Assembly: GCA_028554755.1 (NCBI GenBank)
Contig: JAPTOF010000004.1
Location: 20,516,001-20,580,000, forward strand
DNA: 64,000 nucleotides
Source of the DNA: Cordia subcordata
Lineage: Eukaryota; Streptophyta; Magnoliopsida; Boraginales; Cordiaceae
Direction: 5' to 3'
Both the position numbers and the translations under genes were made by a program. The notes below the pieces were generated by a model. The model saw only the letters and a list, made by a program, of their open reading frames with translations, had not been told where the DNA came from and ran no database searches. Below are positions 10,752 to 23,492 of the stretch, in pieces (position 1 is the stretch's first letter; the number at the start of each line of letters is the position of its first letter).

Positions 10752-12124
10752 TATAGGGAAAAATATCTTAAGGGGGATGAATTAAGATATTGGATAATTT
10801 TTGCAATTTAAAATTTATCAAATAAAGCACACAAATTCACTTAGACAATTTATCAAACACTAAGCAATCAATATTAACAAGTTAATTAAGGTAGAGATAG
10901 GGAAGAAGAAAATAAACGATTTTTAGGTGGTTCGGCCTTGCCTACATCTACCGCCTAAGGATACTCCCTTTAGGACTTTAACACCTCCAACATGGATGCT
11001 TCTTCAAAACTTGGTGAAGCACAAACCAAGTAAAACAACTCTTTGAAACCAATATTCAAAGAACCCAAGAGTCTCACTCTTTAGGATTCCTCACACCTTC
11101 TCAAGCTCAATAAATATACCTCTCAAGATTTTCTAGCTATCAGAGTGTGTATACAACTAAAGATTGAAGAGTTAAATGAGTGTTGTGGTACAAAGCTTCA
11201 ATAAGCAAATGTAGCAAATGATAGCTCTTGAATGCTCAAAGAATATAGCAAATTATGGCTCAAGATTTCAAAGCAATAAATGATGATAGAGAGTTTTGCA
11301 AGCTTTAATTATATCTATTGAATGTTATTGAAGTTATTTAAAGAGGATTTGAAGAGGTAGGGCAAGGTTGGTGAGATTTTTGGGGAAAAAATAGCTCAAC
11401 GGATATAAAACAGCTAAGTCATTTAATGCTGCAGAGCTAGGGTATGTCGACTGGGGGTGCGACCAGCCTTGTTCCTTAAGCTTACTGGGCCAGCCAACCG
11501 GCCTGGGGTCCGGCCTATGTCAGTATCTAAAATAAAAAAAAGTCGATCTCTAGGGCGCCCGGTTGGAAGTCTGACTATGCCCATTAAACTTCATTTTTTG
11601 AACACTTTGAGCACTTTTTGAGATTCTCTTTGAAACCAAGGCAATAGCTGATTATATAAACACTTCAAAGAGATTTATAAAACCTTTTAAAAACATGGCA
11701 ATAGATTTTAAAAGAGTCTAAAATCTTTTGAAATGATTTTAGCAATAAAAATATCCTATAGCCAAGTTTTAATAAAATCATATGAAGTGATAGAAGACAA
11801 CAATGCAAATGAAATCATGAAAGAGAGCTAAAAGAAGCTATTCTAAGACATTCACAAGAGAGCAAACAAGTCAGTACCCCATATGTCACCTCGTCTCCTC
11901 CTTATAACTTCACGTCCTTCTTTTTCTATCTTGAACTCTTCTTGTCTTGAATAAGTTTAGCCATTCTTGATGAATTCTTCTTATGCTATTAATCGTGGCT
12001 CAATTAGAAGATATCCAACCACCTAACTCAAGGATATTCTCAATGCAAGCTCATAATACATTTAGCAATTAATTTTCTATAATTTGCATCATCAAAACAA
12101 TATAAAATCAATATCAAGCCAACA
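10752..12124 (-). mobile_element. Solo LTR of the E0 family
   Basis: About 1373 bp. On the minus strand it starts TGTTGGCTTGATATTG (12124) and is similar to the E0 LTR start. The flanks are tgttc (10747-10751) and tgttt (12125-12129). In the uninterrupted relative at 41550 the sequence reads straight through (aaatgttcgttatgatct), so the site is verified inside the window. The other terminus reads tatag rather than tgtag, a likely mutation. Confidence 0.7.
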
Positions 12125-12306
12125 TGTTTCTTATGATCTAGAAAGATGCTTTGAGAACTTGGTTTGAAAAAGGAGAGTTTGAACTTGAATTGTATTGATC
12201 ATACAATTAAAAACTCTTTAACGGAAGAGGTATTTCGACCAGATTTGATCAGGTGACTGAGTAAGCTCTACTAGAAAAGGTCTAGCGTGACTTCAAAGGG
12301 AAGAGG
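12125..12306 (+). mobile_element. SIRE-type LTR K, middle block
   Basis: Collinear with 41555-41725 (ttatgatct, agatgctttgagaacttggttt, aagaggtatt-like, gtgacttc). It ends at aagagg, where E1 begins. Confidence 0.65.
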
Positions 12307-13847
12307 TGAAGGAATTCTATAGAACTTTTCAAAGAATTCATCCAAGGATCGGGCTCTTGAGAATTAAAAAACATGAAGAACACGAAGAATACCTAGATAT
12401 TTGTGATGCGAATACGTGTTCTTGACGAGTAGCCTTGCTGAAGCTTTATTTTCCTCCTTTTCTTATGTAACTAAGATCTACCGATGAAGGCTAGGGTTTT
12501 CTTTTAGGGAGGAGATTTTTTTTTCTTTGTGAAAAATTGATGACAGAATAAAAATATGTACTATGACTCTACTTGTATAGAACAAAATGAGTTGGACCTT
12601 CACAAGTCTGAGGATTAATTCCTCTAACCCAATTAGGTCCAAACCTTTTACGGCCTTTGGACTTCTTAAGTTCGAGACACAATTTGGAATTAAATCATTA
12701 TTTAATTCTTAACTCGATTTAGCTAAAGATTTAATTGATGCCTTATTTTTTGTGCTAGCAGAAAATAGATGAAATTAAATCTGTGACCTATTAATAATTA
12801 ATATTAAATATTTAATTCTCAATTAAATATTCAAAAATATTAATTATTAATTCCTTTTATTTAATTCTCAATTGAATAATGGAATATTTAATTCTCAGTT
12901 AAATATTATAGATCAATCCATCAATAGAATTCTTAACCTTCTGCATGACTCCGTAGGTTCAAACTTAAGCCGATAATACAAGGACAATCTTTGTACTAAT
13001 CGAAGATACTGTCTAGCAACGGTTCTCGACATTCGGATAAGCTGAGAGGTTGTAAGGCAACTATCAATGAACCTGCGCATGATGTCAGATCCCCTATAAC
13101 CCTCGAAATTCCAAAATAACCCTAGGAGCATGATTAACTATCAGTTATTCCATATTAAGTTCTAATCTTGTCATGACTTATCACGACATAACTCCATGAC
13201 ACGTCACGCAAAAAGCTTTGACCAAAGACTTAATGAGGTAGTACTAGGTGGCACATCATTCTCTCAATACCCAGAGTAGATCAATCCCATCTTATCTTGC
13301 ACATCGACTTCACGACACTTGCTTGCAGCTAGTAACCCTTCGTCACCAAATTGGAAATTCAGGTAGTCCGGCACCAAATTATGAGGAGTAATTCATAAGC
13401 CTCTATGGCAATCTCAAGTCGAAGGGAATACCACAACTATATGCATCACAAGCAATTCTTTGACAGTAGGGTAAGTATCATGGGATGCTTGTAAGCGAGT
13501 CATGTTTAGTAAGTATGTCTCCACACCTTATCTATGTGTCACACTGGTGTCCCAACACCTATTGGTCATGAGGATAACCAACCCATGTGGCAGACAATAA
13601 CCTCTAATCAAAGAAATTGATATCTTAGTACCAATTCCATCATGTGGTTGCGAACAAAATTTAAGAACAATCAGAACCAAGCCTCATTAACGTGGTCTCA
13701 TAACGTTGTTCTAAGGAACTACATCATTATCAAAAGAAGAGAAGATAGTGCGATATGATGTAATGTCCAAATATTATTAAGATAACTCGTATGTGAACAA
13801 TTCTAGAAATACTATAGATGACTTACTTTAGGATACTATGCCTAACA
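12307..13847 (-). repeat. E1 3' LTR
   Basis: 1541 bp. On the minus strand it begins TGTTAGGCATAG after the polypurine tract and ends AATTCCTTCA. It pairs with 36280-37827 along its whole length. Confidence 0.85.
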
Positions 13848-13858
13848 ATCTCCTACTT

Positions 13859-14420
13859 GGACTAAAGCCAATTTGATCTATATCCCATTTTCTCTCGATG
13901 TGAATCGAACTCTTTGATCCCGAGGGCCTTAGTAAATGGTTTAACCAAATTCTCTTTACTGTCGATCTTCTGTAGAATAAGGTCACATTTAGCTACAATC
14001 TCTCAGATCAAGTGGTAACGTCTCAGCACATGTTTGGCTTTTTGGTGGGATTGAGATTCCTTTGCTTGAGTAATTGATCTAGTACTATCACTAAAGATTG
14101 TGACAAAACTAGCTAAGTCAGGAACAACCCCAAGCTCAGTGATAAATTTCTTGAGCCAAACTACTTCCTTCACCACACCAGATGTTGCTTTGTATTATGC
14201 TTCACAGACAGAATCAGCCTCCGTCTGTAGCTTGAAACTCTTCCAGCAAATAGCTCTACCATTTAAGGTAAACACAAACCCAGACACGCTCTTACTAACA
14301 TCTTTATCTGATTGACAAATCGAATGGGTATAACCTACTAATTTCATGTCAGAATCCATATAGACAAGCCATAGGTCTTTGGTATTTCTCAAATACTTAA
14401 GAATGGTCTTCGCCACTTTC
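13859..14420 (-). pseudogene. pol: E1 RNase H fragment
   Basis: Minus-strand translation shows copia RNase H: KYLRNTKDLWLVYMDSD, SKSVSGFVFTLNG and ICWKSFKLQTEADS, then in other frames a segment equivalent to the end of RNase H close to the 3' LTR (near 14060-13870). Stops and frame changes make it inactive. Confidence 0.75.
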
Positions 14421-15380
14421 TAATGTCTCTCATCAGGATCAGATTGGTACCTACTGACCACTCCTAAGCAGTATGCCATATTAGGCCTCGTAAATGTCAT
14501 AGCGTGCATAATAGATCCTATTATAGAAAGATAAAAGACTCTACTCATACGCTCTATCTCCTAAGGAGTTGAGGGACAATCCCTCTTAGAGAGAGAAATT
14601 TCATGGCCTATCGAAAGATAGCCTTTCTTGGAATTTTCCATGTTGAACCTCTTCAGCACGGTGTCTATGTACATGGATTGGGATAATCCGAACAACCTCT
14701 TAGATCTATCTCCGTATATCTTGATCCTGAGGATATAGGAAGTCTTTTCAAGATACTTCATGGAGAATTGGGATGAAAGCCATAGCTTCATATTCTGTAA
14801 TATGGGAATATCATTTCTTATAAGCAGAATGTCATCCGTATGCAATACTAAGAATCTGACCACATGTCCATTAGCCCATTTATAAATGCAAGGCTCTTTT
14901 TTGTTCTTAACGAAGCCATATGTTTTGACAACCTTGTCAAAACGTATGTTCCAACTCTGAAAAGCTTGCTTGAGTCCATAGACAGCTTTTGAAGCTTACA
15001 CACTTTAGACTCATTTATGGATGTGAACCCTTCATGTTGTGTCATGTACATTTCCTCCTCCAGCTCACCATTAAGAAAAGTTGTCTTGACATCCAGTTGC
15101 TAGATTTCATAGTCTAAGTGTGCAGCTATAGCAAGCATGATGTGAACTGACTTGAAAATTGATATAGGAGAAAATGTTTTGTCATTGTCAATGCCATGGC
15201 ATTGTCGATACCCCTTAGCAACCAAACGGGCTTTGTAGGTCACTATCTTCCTATCTGCTTCTTGCTTTCATTTGAAATCCCATTTACACCCTATCAATTT
15301 AACCCTTTTAGGTGGATCAACTAATATCCATACATTATTGACTTTCATATATTCCATTTTAGATTCCATGGCCTTAAGCC
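14421..15380 (-). pseudogene. pol: E1 reverse transcriptase fragment
   Basis: Copia RT read on the minus strand: WILVDPPKRVKLIGCKW near 15340, a degenerate QLDVKTTFLNG block near 15100, MYMTQHEGF (15051) and VRFLVLHTDDILLIRNDI, where the catalytic YVDD is HTDD. Then comes FGLSQSMYIDTVLKRFNM. Several frameshifts, for example near 15000 and 14850. Confidence 0.8.
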
Positions 15381-16410
15381 ATTTTCAGAGTCATGCCTTT
15401 TCATGGCATGCATATAGGTGATCAGATCCTTATCATTCTCATCTAGTTCGATGGGATCACCATCTCGAACCAGGAACCTATACCTAGTTGGTTGATGTGG
15501 CACTCTACCAGATCTCCTAAGTGATGCCTCTATACTAGTTTCAAGATTTGGTTCCTTAACCTTATCCTATCCTGTAAGTTCAACTAGAGGTGTATGTACT
15601 TTACCAAGCTCAATAGTAGTGATAGTACTCTCTTGTTCGAGAAACTCTTTCCCTAGAAAGACCACTTTGGCAGTAACAAACACCTTTTGTTCTTCAACAT
15701 GATAAGAGTATTATTCCTTTGACTCTCTAAGGTATCCTACAAATCTACACTTGTCAAACTTTGGTTCTAGCTTGTCAGTCTAAAGACGTTTGACGTATGT
15801 TAAACACCTCACACCCTAAGGTAAGAGAGTGCTGATATACGACCATGCCACATCTCATATGTGTCATTTCCACTGACATGTTAGGTACTCTATTCAGCAC
15901 ATGAATGGATGTCTCAAGAGCAAATCCCTATGGAATATGGGTAGATCCGTGCATCCTATCATGGATCGAACCATTTCCAACAGTGTTCGATTTCTTGTTT
16001 CAGATACACCATTATGTTGTGGTGTACTTGGAGGAGTCTATTACGAGAGAATCCCATTCTCTTCTAGGTAACTCAAAAACTCATTGGAAAGATATTCCCC
16101 TCCATGATCAAATTGTAGGATCTTAATATTCTTTCCAGTTTATTTTTCCACCTCACTCTTGTATCTCTTGAACATCTCAAAAGACTTTGATTTATGTCTC
16201 ATCAAATAAACATACCCAAACCTAGATAGGTCATTAGTAAATGTAATGAAGTAAGAATATGTGCCTCTAGCATTCATGCTCATTGGCCCACGTTAGTATG
16301 TATAAGGCCCAAGTGTTTTGTAGCTCGATCACCTTCTCCAAAAAAAAAGGGACTTGGTCATTTTCCCAAGTAGACAAGACTCACAAGTCGATAGCGATTC
16401 AAGATCACCA
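15381..16410 (-). pseudogene. pol: E1 integrase fragment
   Basis: Minus strand: FITFTNDLSRFGYVYLM, then LQFDHGGEYLSNEF and a degenerate PPSTPQHNGVSE block with NRTLLEMV nearby, all landmarks of the copia integrase catalytic core (D, D, E). Two adjacent stops interrupt the segment before PPSTPQHNG. The 5' side is cut at 16410 by E2; the matching pre-integrase half resumes at 25668. Confidence 0.8.
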
Positions 16411-18020
16411 TGAAGGATCTAATGGGGCATGGAAGACTAACCCTAGGTGCAGTGGAAAAATAAATTCTTGCATAGAATACCACACATGCATAGATAAAAA
16501 AGAACATAAAATAAAATTGTTAGAACAAATTTATCTCCTAAAGTAAAAAAATGACTAGAAATTTCTGTTGATTATCTGACTGCCTTTTGGATCTCTGATC
16601 AACAATCCAACCACTGGATTTGAATCCCAAGAAGTGTAAAACATCCTCCTAAAATTTTAGTACGATGAGATAAGTGATGGACACCCAATCAAACCTGGAT
16701 CTTAGGTTGTGCGAACATTGACGAGAAAAAAATAGTTTCGGTCCTCTTGTGTTTTTCTCTCCAAAACCTCTCTAAGAATGACCTAAAATGCTTTTGATCT
16801 TCCCTACTATGACCGGGGAGGTGTTATCTATAAGCAAGAACCAAATTCTTGGTGAAAGAATTTAGTTTTAGATTTTTAGAAGTCTATTTTTGCTTTGGTC
16901 AATCAAGAGAAGGAGAAGAGAAGGAGAAGATAATTCTTTGTTTCCTAATGCAATTAGAACTCTTAAAAAAAACGCATATTTAGCAATCGACCAATAAGGA
17001 ATATTTAAGAAAAGACTTCTCATCCTCAAAACAATATTCAGCTAGTATAAGGACCAAAAGACATAACTACCCTTGGCTCCCAAAATAACCAAAATGCCCT
17101 TGTCTCTCCTTAGGCGACATAATGACCATTTTGACCCTAGTCTATTTCACCACAAGACTAAGGCCGCACTTCAAGGTTAATAACTGGATGCCAAAACTTT
17201 CCGCAACAACAACTGACCTTGGTCTTTGACCTACTAAGCAAAATGACCAAAACACCCCTCTATGTACGCTCGTAGTCAAGGTCGATCCTTTGACTATACC
17301 ATCATCTCCTTAACTACCTCTAAACCTTGGCATAGCTAGTCCAACATATCAATCATCTTTTGGTTACATTACTCTTGATCTCGGGAGCGACCCATGAGTT
17401 AAATAACTAATACACCCTTGAAGGGTTATACATACGAACAAGTCCAAAGGGCATAAAGAATCTACTGTTGCATATGTATGTCCCAACTGACCAAAACTCA
17501 ACATCTAATGCGCAAAGCTATTGCCCCTAGCCAAGCAAGGTCTTACTCATAGTGGATCATGCTCAAGATTGACAACATTGACAACTTAATAGCAGTAAGT
17601 ATTATGTTATCTAACTTTGAACGATTACAAGAAAACTAACTCACAGTGGTTAGGTCCAATGCATGACATACGCATTAGAGAGATAAGTTTGGAAACACCT
17701 CCAATGACCTAGATAGGTCACCTTATAAGGAGACTTGCTTGCTATAACCTTATCCTGGTAAAGTGCCCAATATCACCATATAGTTATGGACTTATTTATG
17801 ACATTACTAAGACTAGACTTAGACCTACTACACGTCTAGCTTGCTACATATCTGAGTTCTTAGTTAATGTCATTGGGCTTTCATGCATAGTATCAACGTA
17901 CAGTAGAGAGTATATAATGTGCAAAACTCAATCATATTAAAAAAAAAACCTTGGGCATATTATGTATAGTATCTAGTAAACATCATGCACTTGTGGTCTT
18001 TAGGGCATACAAACTCAACA
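16411..18020 (-). repeat. E2 3' LTR, internally deleted
   Basis: 1610 bp. It is shorter than its partner because about 480 bp present at 24050-24535 are missing at about 16945. Other family members (38500-40283, 44101-45876) keep sequence related to the missing part, so this is a deletion. Confidence 0.8.
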
Positions 18021-20615
18021 AACTCCTACTTGCACTAAAGATCACTACCGCAAATCGTGTTCCTAGATAACTCAGCCTGTATGGCAAACACTTTCTCCAA
18101 GAGTCATGTTTCATGAGTATACATGGTTTTTCACCATAGTTATCCAATTTTCCTTTTAATGTCTCAGCACATAGTCTTCTGTTCTCTAAAAGATACTAGG
18201 GTATGTACAAATCCATTAACCTAGGGCTACCAATCCAATAATTGAACTGATATCTACTATCCACGCTTTTTGTAAAAGTAGATATCTAGGTATAGTATTC
18301 AACATGTAGTCTGTAAAGATCCTATTACACTAAAGCACAGAATGCTTTAGAACGTCTTCTTTATCCCTTTAGTATTGAACAACCCTTTATAAAGACATTT
18401 CAATAGATAGGAGGCAAAAACACTCCTTTGGAATATTGCATGTTGTTCTAAACTAAGACCAATTTAATATAGAAACATGGGATAAAGTCAACCTTTACTG
18501 TATATGTGTTATCTTTCTTACACGCCTATAGTCTATCAATATCTTGATTAAAACAAAAACTTATTTTTTTGGATCAAATTTGATGCCATTTATTAGATGT
18601 TTGTTTAAGCCCTTAAATGGACTTGCTATACATGCCATATGATATCTGCATCTAGCAATGCTCTTGTCTAGTTATGAACCTAGATGTCATCGTCGAACTT
18701 TGCAATTAAGAAAAAGCTATCTTGACGAACATCTTTCATATCTCATTGTCACTAAGACAAGTGATAGCAAGGGAGTCACCTAATGGATCCTAGCATGGCT
18801 TCTGGATAGAAGCCTTTCTCATAGTCAATCCCTTTCTTTCTAAGTATAACCCCTTAGTATCCAACCTTGCTATGAATGCTTTAATCTTCCATTAGCTCTA
18901 TTTATTTTCCTTATAGACCCAACTGTATCCTACAAGCTTTACCTCTTTATATACAACTACAAGAGCCCAGACATAATTAAAGTAACAAACTCTAAATCTA
19001 TTGCTATGCATCAATGGAAAACATCTAAAATAGAAACTGCTTCATCGTGTCTAGTGAGAACCACAACCTAAAACTTTGGAAACTTGTCAAGAAGACTTTT
19101 CAGAGCGTTTATTAAGTTATATGGTAATCTTCCCACTATGATAAGGTTCTAGTTGTAACTATGATAAGGTACAATATTCTTCCCTTTCTAAGATGGTGGA
19201 GATTTATCTGAAGACCAAAAGATTTCCTATAAAGCAAACCCAGAATCTAGCAAGTACTATATCATACTTATCATTCCCTGAGTAATATAGCATAAATGCC
19301 AACTAGCATTTGCGCTTCCTAGACTGATATGTGATTCTTTCTCTGGTCCAAAAGGATATATCAAGAAACAAAGCATCTTTAACCTTTGGTTCCGCCTACC
19401 AAGGATACTCAACACATTAGCTGGAATATTAAGCTTAAACAAAGTTTGTACTGCAACGATATTTCTCGTAATGTCCAATATATTGCCTTGAATGGTACCA
19501 AACAGAAGATGTAAACTTGTCATCTTAAGTTCGTGCTTCCACTAAGACAAAGGCAGTGATATAGAAAATATCATAAGCCTTTGCACTACAATTGTTCAAT
19601 TTCTCCATTCATCTATACTATTTTCCTTGTGAGGAAAAACCCTGACGTAGATTACTGAGTCATAATCCATAATCTACAAGGTACTCCTCGAGTTCACATG
19701 TAAGGCATATTCCACTTTGATTAGGATTAAAATGGCTTTGATGTATTCATGTAATTTCTGCTCCACCTTAGTCTCAAACTACTAGAGATTTGTGTAACAT
19801 CAGAAAATCACATTGGTATTCTTGAGTAATCTCTAGTCAAAACTAGAACTCACAACCTTACAAACTAGTTAGCTGATGGAATCTTATATATTAATGTGAA
19901 CTAATTTCCAACACTTTTTGAACACCTTGTCACCCAGAGAAGAAAGGACCTTTGTAAGTCATTTTCCCTCATATATAAGACCATTAGAAGTTATATCTTC
20001 GAGATCTAGTAAGCTGCGAAGCCCACAATTGACTAACTTCTTATCATGCTCTTAGACAAGATGTCCCTTAGGAAAAATTAGAAGTTATGACTTTGAAATC
20101 TAATGAGTTGCAAAGCTTAAACTTGACAAACTTCTTGTCATGTCTTAGACACGATGTCTTATGCATGAGTGTGTCCAAAGTGTTATTGGTCAAAGAAACT
20201 ATCCTTTAATGGATAAAATTTGCTCTATGTTATGCAGTGATAGTGTAACAAGATATTCTTAAACCATTATGTACTCTACCGAACGACAAATAATTCTATA
20301 TCTACTGATATTAAAATCAAAATAGAAAAATTTGTGAAATCTTGAACAAAGTTCTTTCACAGGTTCAGTACATAAATAGTAACTTTAATATCCAAACATT
20401 ATATAACTTCCACTACATAAGACCATACTTTCACCTCTTTGTGTACTCCAAAAGGAAAGCTTTCTCACTTCTAATCCACATCTCTATAAACCTCTACAAG
20501 AGATAGCATTTATGGTTATTGGTTCATGATCTACTTACAAGTAGAACCAACCACCACAAGGGTTTCATCGTGAGAAGTGAAGCTAATACCTTTCTTGTGC
20601 TTGGCTAAGTATTTG
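18021..20615 (-). pseudogene. pol: E2 pol remnant
   Basis: Heavily mutated copia pol with many stops. The clearest remnant is RT between about 18960 and 18660 on the minus strand, where LVGYSWVYKEN, AFIARLDTKG and later DNEI..MFVKIAF align in order with the conserved KWVYK, KARLVAKG, DYEIWQMDVKTAF blocks. No intact active site seen. Confidence 0.6.
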
Positions 20616-20662
20616 GGACAATTTGTCTTCTAGTGCCCTTTGCCACTGCACCTGAAGCATTT
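20616..20662 (-). pseudogene. gag: E2 gag zinc knuckle
   Basis: Minus-strand codons give KRKCFRCSGKGH, a stop, then KTNCPKYLAKHKKG. This is a CX2CX4HX4C CCHC knuckle with a stop replacing the residue after His. Confidence 0.8.
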
Positions 20663-21400
20663 CCTTTTCGACTTATCATCTGCTACCCTTTTTTGTTTCT
20701 CCCTAGGACTAGCATCTTGCGTTTTTTCAAAACTACCTAATTCCCCCTTTCTATGTTCCAATTGTTTTCCTTATAATTGAACTAAACAGTACCAAAAGGT
20801 TTAACTTTAGGAATGAAATCCTGGGCCTTATGTTGAATGATGAACTCTATTTCCTAAAACTCCTTCAATATATCAAAACGGGTCAAGTTCAACTTGCTTG
20901 ACTCAACAGTCAGCTTGAACTTCTTGAAGAAGTTAGGTAGTATCTTGAGTATCATCTAAACATGAGTTGTAGTGTCAATTTAAGCATCTTGGATCTCAGT
21001 AATGTTGAAATCGCCCATCAATCTGAGAATATGCTCTATGATAGATTCCCTTTCTGCCATCCTGGAATTCATGATCTCCCTCATAGTAGGTTGCTTAGTC
21101 GGCCTGCTTATGTCTTTGAACATCTCAAACAATGAGGTTATGATTTTTGTAGCAGCCCTCAAACCCTCGTGCTGTATCAGTAGACTATCGAATAAAGATG
21201 CTAATATATGCCACTTAGCCATAGTATCAGCTCTCCTTCAACCCTGCTCAGCATCTTGCTGGGTAATAGTTCTCCAATCCCTATCCAGGGATATGATTGG
21301 GCAAAGACAAACTTGTACCCATCCTCGCTAAGTACTTTGTCCAAGTTGCTCTTCCAATCAACATAGTTTGGCCCAGTTAACTATTCTTATAAAGAATATC
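20663..21400 (-). pseudogene. gag: E2 gag, broken
   Basis: Copia gag: LTGPNYVDWKSNLDKVL near 21375-21325, then KWHILASLFDSLLIQHEG and MREIMNSRMAERESIIEHIL (21222-20980). Stops near 21290-21230 separate the two blocks. Confidence 0.75.
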
Positions 21401-23470
21401 CACCAAAACACTAGAGGAACTAATCAACATTTTTATTGGATACACATATAAAGACTTTATAAATGAATGATTGAAATTTGTATGATGCAAGCATGATATG
21501 TATGTAGCAGTGGAAAACAACATTCATCTAACGGTTTACATTCTTTTCCATTTAGTAGATAAACTCTCAAACTACAATGATGTAATAGTTTCTCAACCCT
21601 ATCACTTGAACTCCACCGATAGGGTGGCCGAACTAGTGAATAGTTAAGTTAAGCCTTAACCTGTTTGGGGAACACTTATCTAGATAGACACTATCTAACG
21701 ATATCTAATCACTATTTTGTTTAGCCTCTCAAACCTCCTAGGGGCCTTCACCGATGGGGTGGCCGAACCCATGATTTGAGTTGAGTGTGTCAACTATTTC
21801 TTTGTGCCATTCCCTTGCATGTTCTAGACTGGAGCCCTCCGATGGGGAGGTGAACCCTCATCCACAAATTGTGATGTGGTTTTTAGAAAAGAACTCTACC
21901 GATAGGGTGACCAAACTTTCTTAACACCCTTGCAAATGTGCACATTAAGTCCACCTTGCTAAAATTGATTTAAGGTGACAGTCTCTAATGGGGAGGTTAA
22001 TGCCTCCTACTCTTTACGGGAACTGGATATGGAAAGCTATGGGTTTTCCAATCCCCTCTCCTACTCAATCGTTTTGCTTAATGATAGGTTTTATTATCCT
22101 CTATTTATCTTGGTCCCATATGTTGCAAATCTATACAACCCTTGTGAATCAAAATACTTCAAAATGTTCTAGACTGAAGTCTTCCAATAAGAAAGTGACT
22201 CTTGTCAACATCTTGCAAGGCGGTCTATAGTAATAAACTCCACCGATGGGGTGGCCGAACTTACTAACAACTTTTGCTTTAAGATTTAACTTTGTGTTTC
22301 TAAAACTTTGCATGGCACTCAAATAGATTTTTTCCTTAATGATAGGTTTTTAACAAACCCTTAGATTGACAATATGACTTTCTCTATTTTATCTTGATAC
22401 CTTTAGTTTTGATCTAAACACCCTTTAGACGTAAATCCTCTTTGTGTTACGAAACTAGCCGTTTGTATCAAAATAGAGTTTAGACCTAAAACTAGATTCA
22501 AAATCCTTTAGGTAGGCATTACAAAGCTATCTAGTTAAGTCCTATATGGTTCTTAGGATTGGATTCAAAATCCTTTAGGTAGACATTACAAAGCTATCTA
22601 GTTAAGTCCTATATGGTTCTTAGGATTTAAAGTCTACAAATTAAATCCTAACCAATTGGGCCGTCCTAGTTTGCATCTTTAGACTTAATTGTTTTTCCAA
22701 TTACCAAGTCTAAGTAACTTGGATTGTTAGGACTTAACCAACTTTGTTTTTAAAACTAACTCTAAGGGTTTTGCCAATTTTGAACCCTATTAGGTGGACA
22801 ATGTGACTATGTGATGTTGGGCATGCTTATAATCATATATACAAGCAATCATATAATAACGATATAAATTAAAACATCTATAGCACATGGCTCTCTCATG
22901 ATGGCTCTTTGTTCAATGCTTGAGGCCATAATGGCCCGAAACCAAAAACTTAAGCCTGGCCAACATTTGGCTCCATGGACCTTAAGCCCAAAACAGCCTC
23001 TTTGATTGGTTTGGACCTCCCTTGGCTCTCCCAAGCCCTTGAACGCCTCTCTCATGGATCTTGATCATCTTCTTCTCCATGAATGCTTGTGATGCTTTCC
23101 GATGGAAGGGGATATTGCATGAAATTATGCTTGAAAGCCTATACAAGCTTCTAATAATAAAAAGAAGCATAAGTAGGCCCAAAAATACATGCCATATAAT
23201 TCCTATGCTTCTTTTAAACCAAAGCTACAAACTTTTCCAGCAAACTAATTACATGTAAAACCCATCCTATGATCATATAATGATAACCGTACATCAATTC
23301 TAAACATTACATATGAACCATCATGAGAGAACATTAAATCCTTGCATGGTTAGCAATATTCTAGCAAGCAACACATTGAAGAACACGCCTATTCTCACCA
23401 CCCACAAGATAATTACTAGCATTCTTTTCAATTCTAGTGTTCTAGATCAACTATCCTAAGCATGTGTAGT
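21401..23470 (-). repeat. E2 leader with reiterated caccgatggggtggccgaac motif
   Basis: Non-coding leader between gag and primer site. A motif close to ctccaccgatggggtggccg recurs at about 21611, 21745, 21834, 21894, 21980 and 22237, some copies degenerate. A separate 67 bp tandem duplication lies at 22494-22627. Confidence 0.7.
22494..22627. repeat. 67 bp tandem duplication
   Basis: Two adjacent, almost identical copies beginning attcaaaatcctttaggtag (22496 and 22563). The visible difference is aggca versus agaca. Confidence 0.9.
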
Positions 23471-23492
23471 GGTAACCTACTCTGATACCACT

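Noticed and set aside
21600..22260. CRISPR-like array from the regular caccgatggggtggccg repeats
   Set aside because: Plant nuclear DNA, repeats diverged, spacing irregular, and located in a copia leader.
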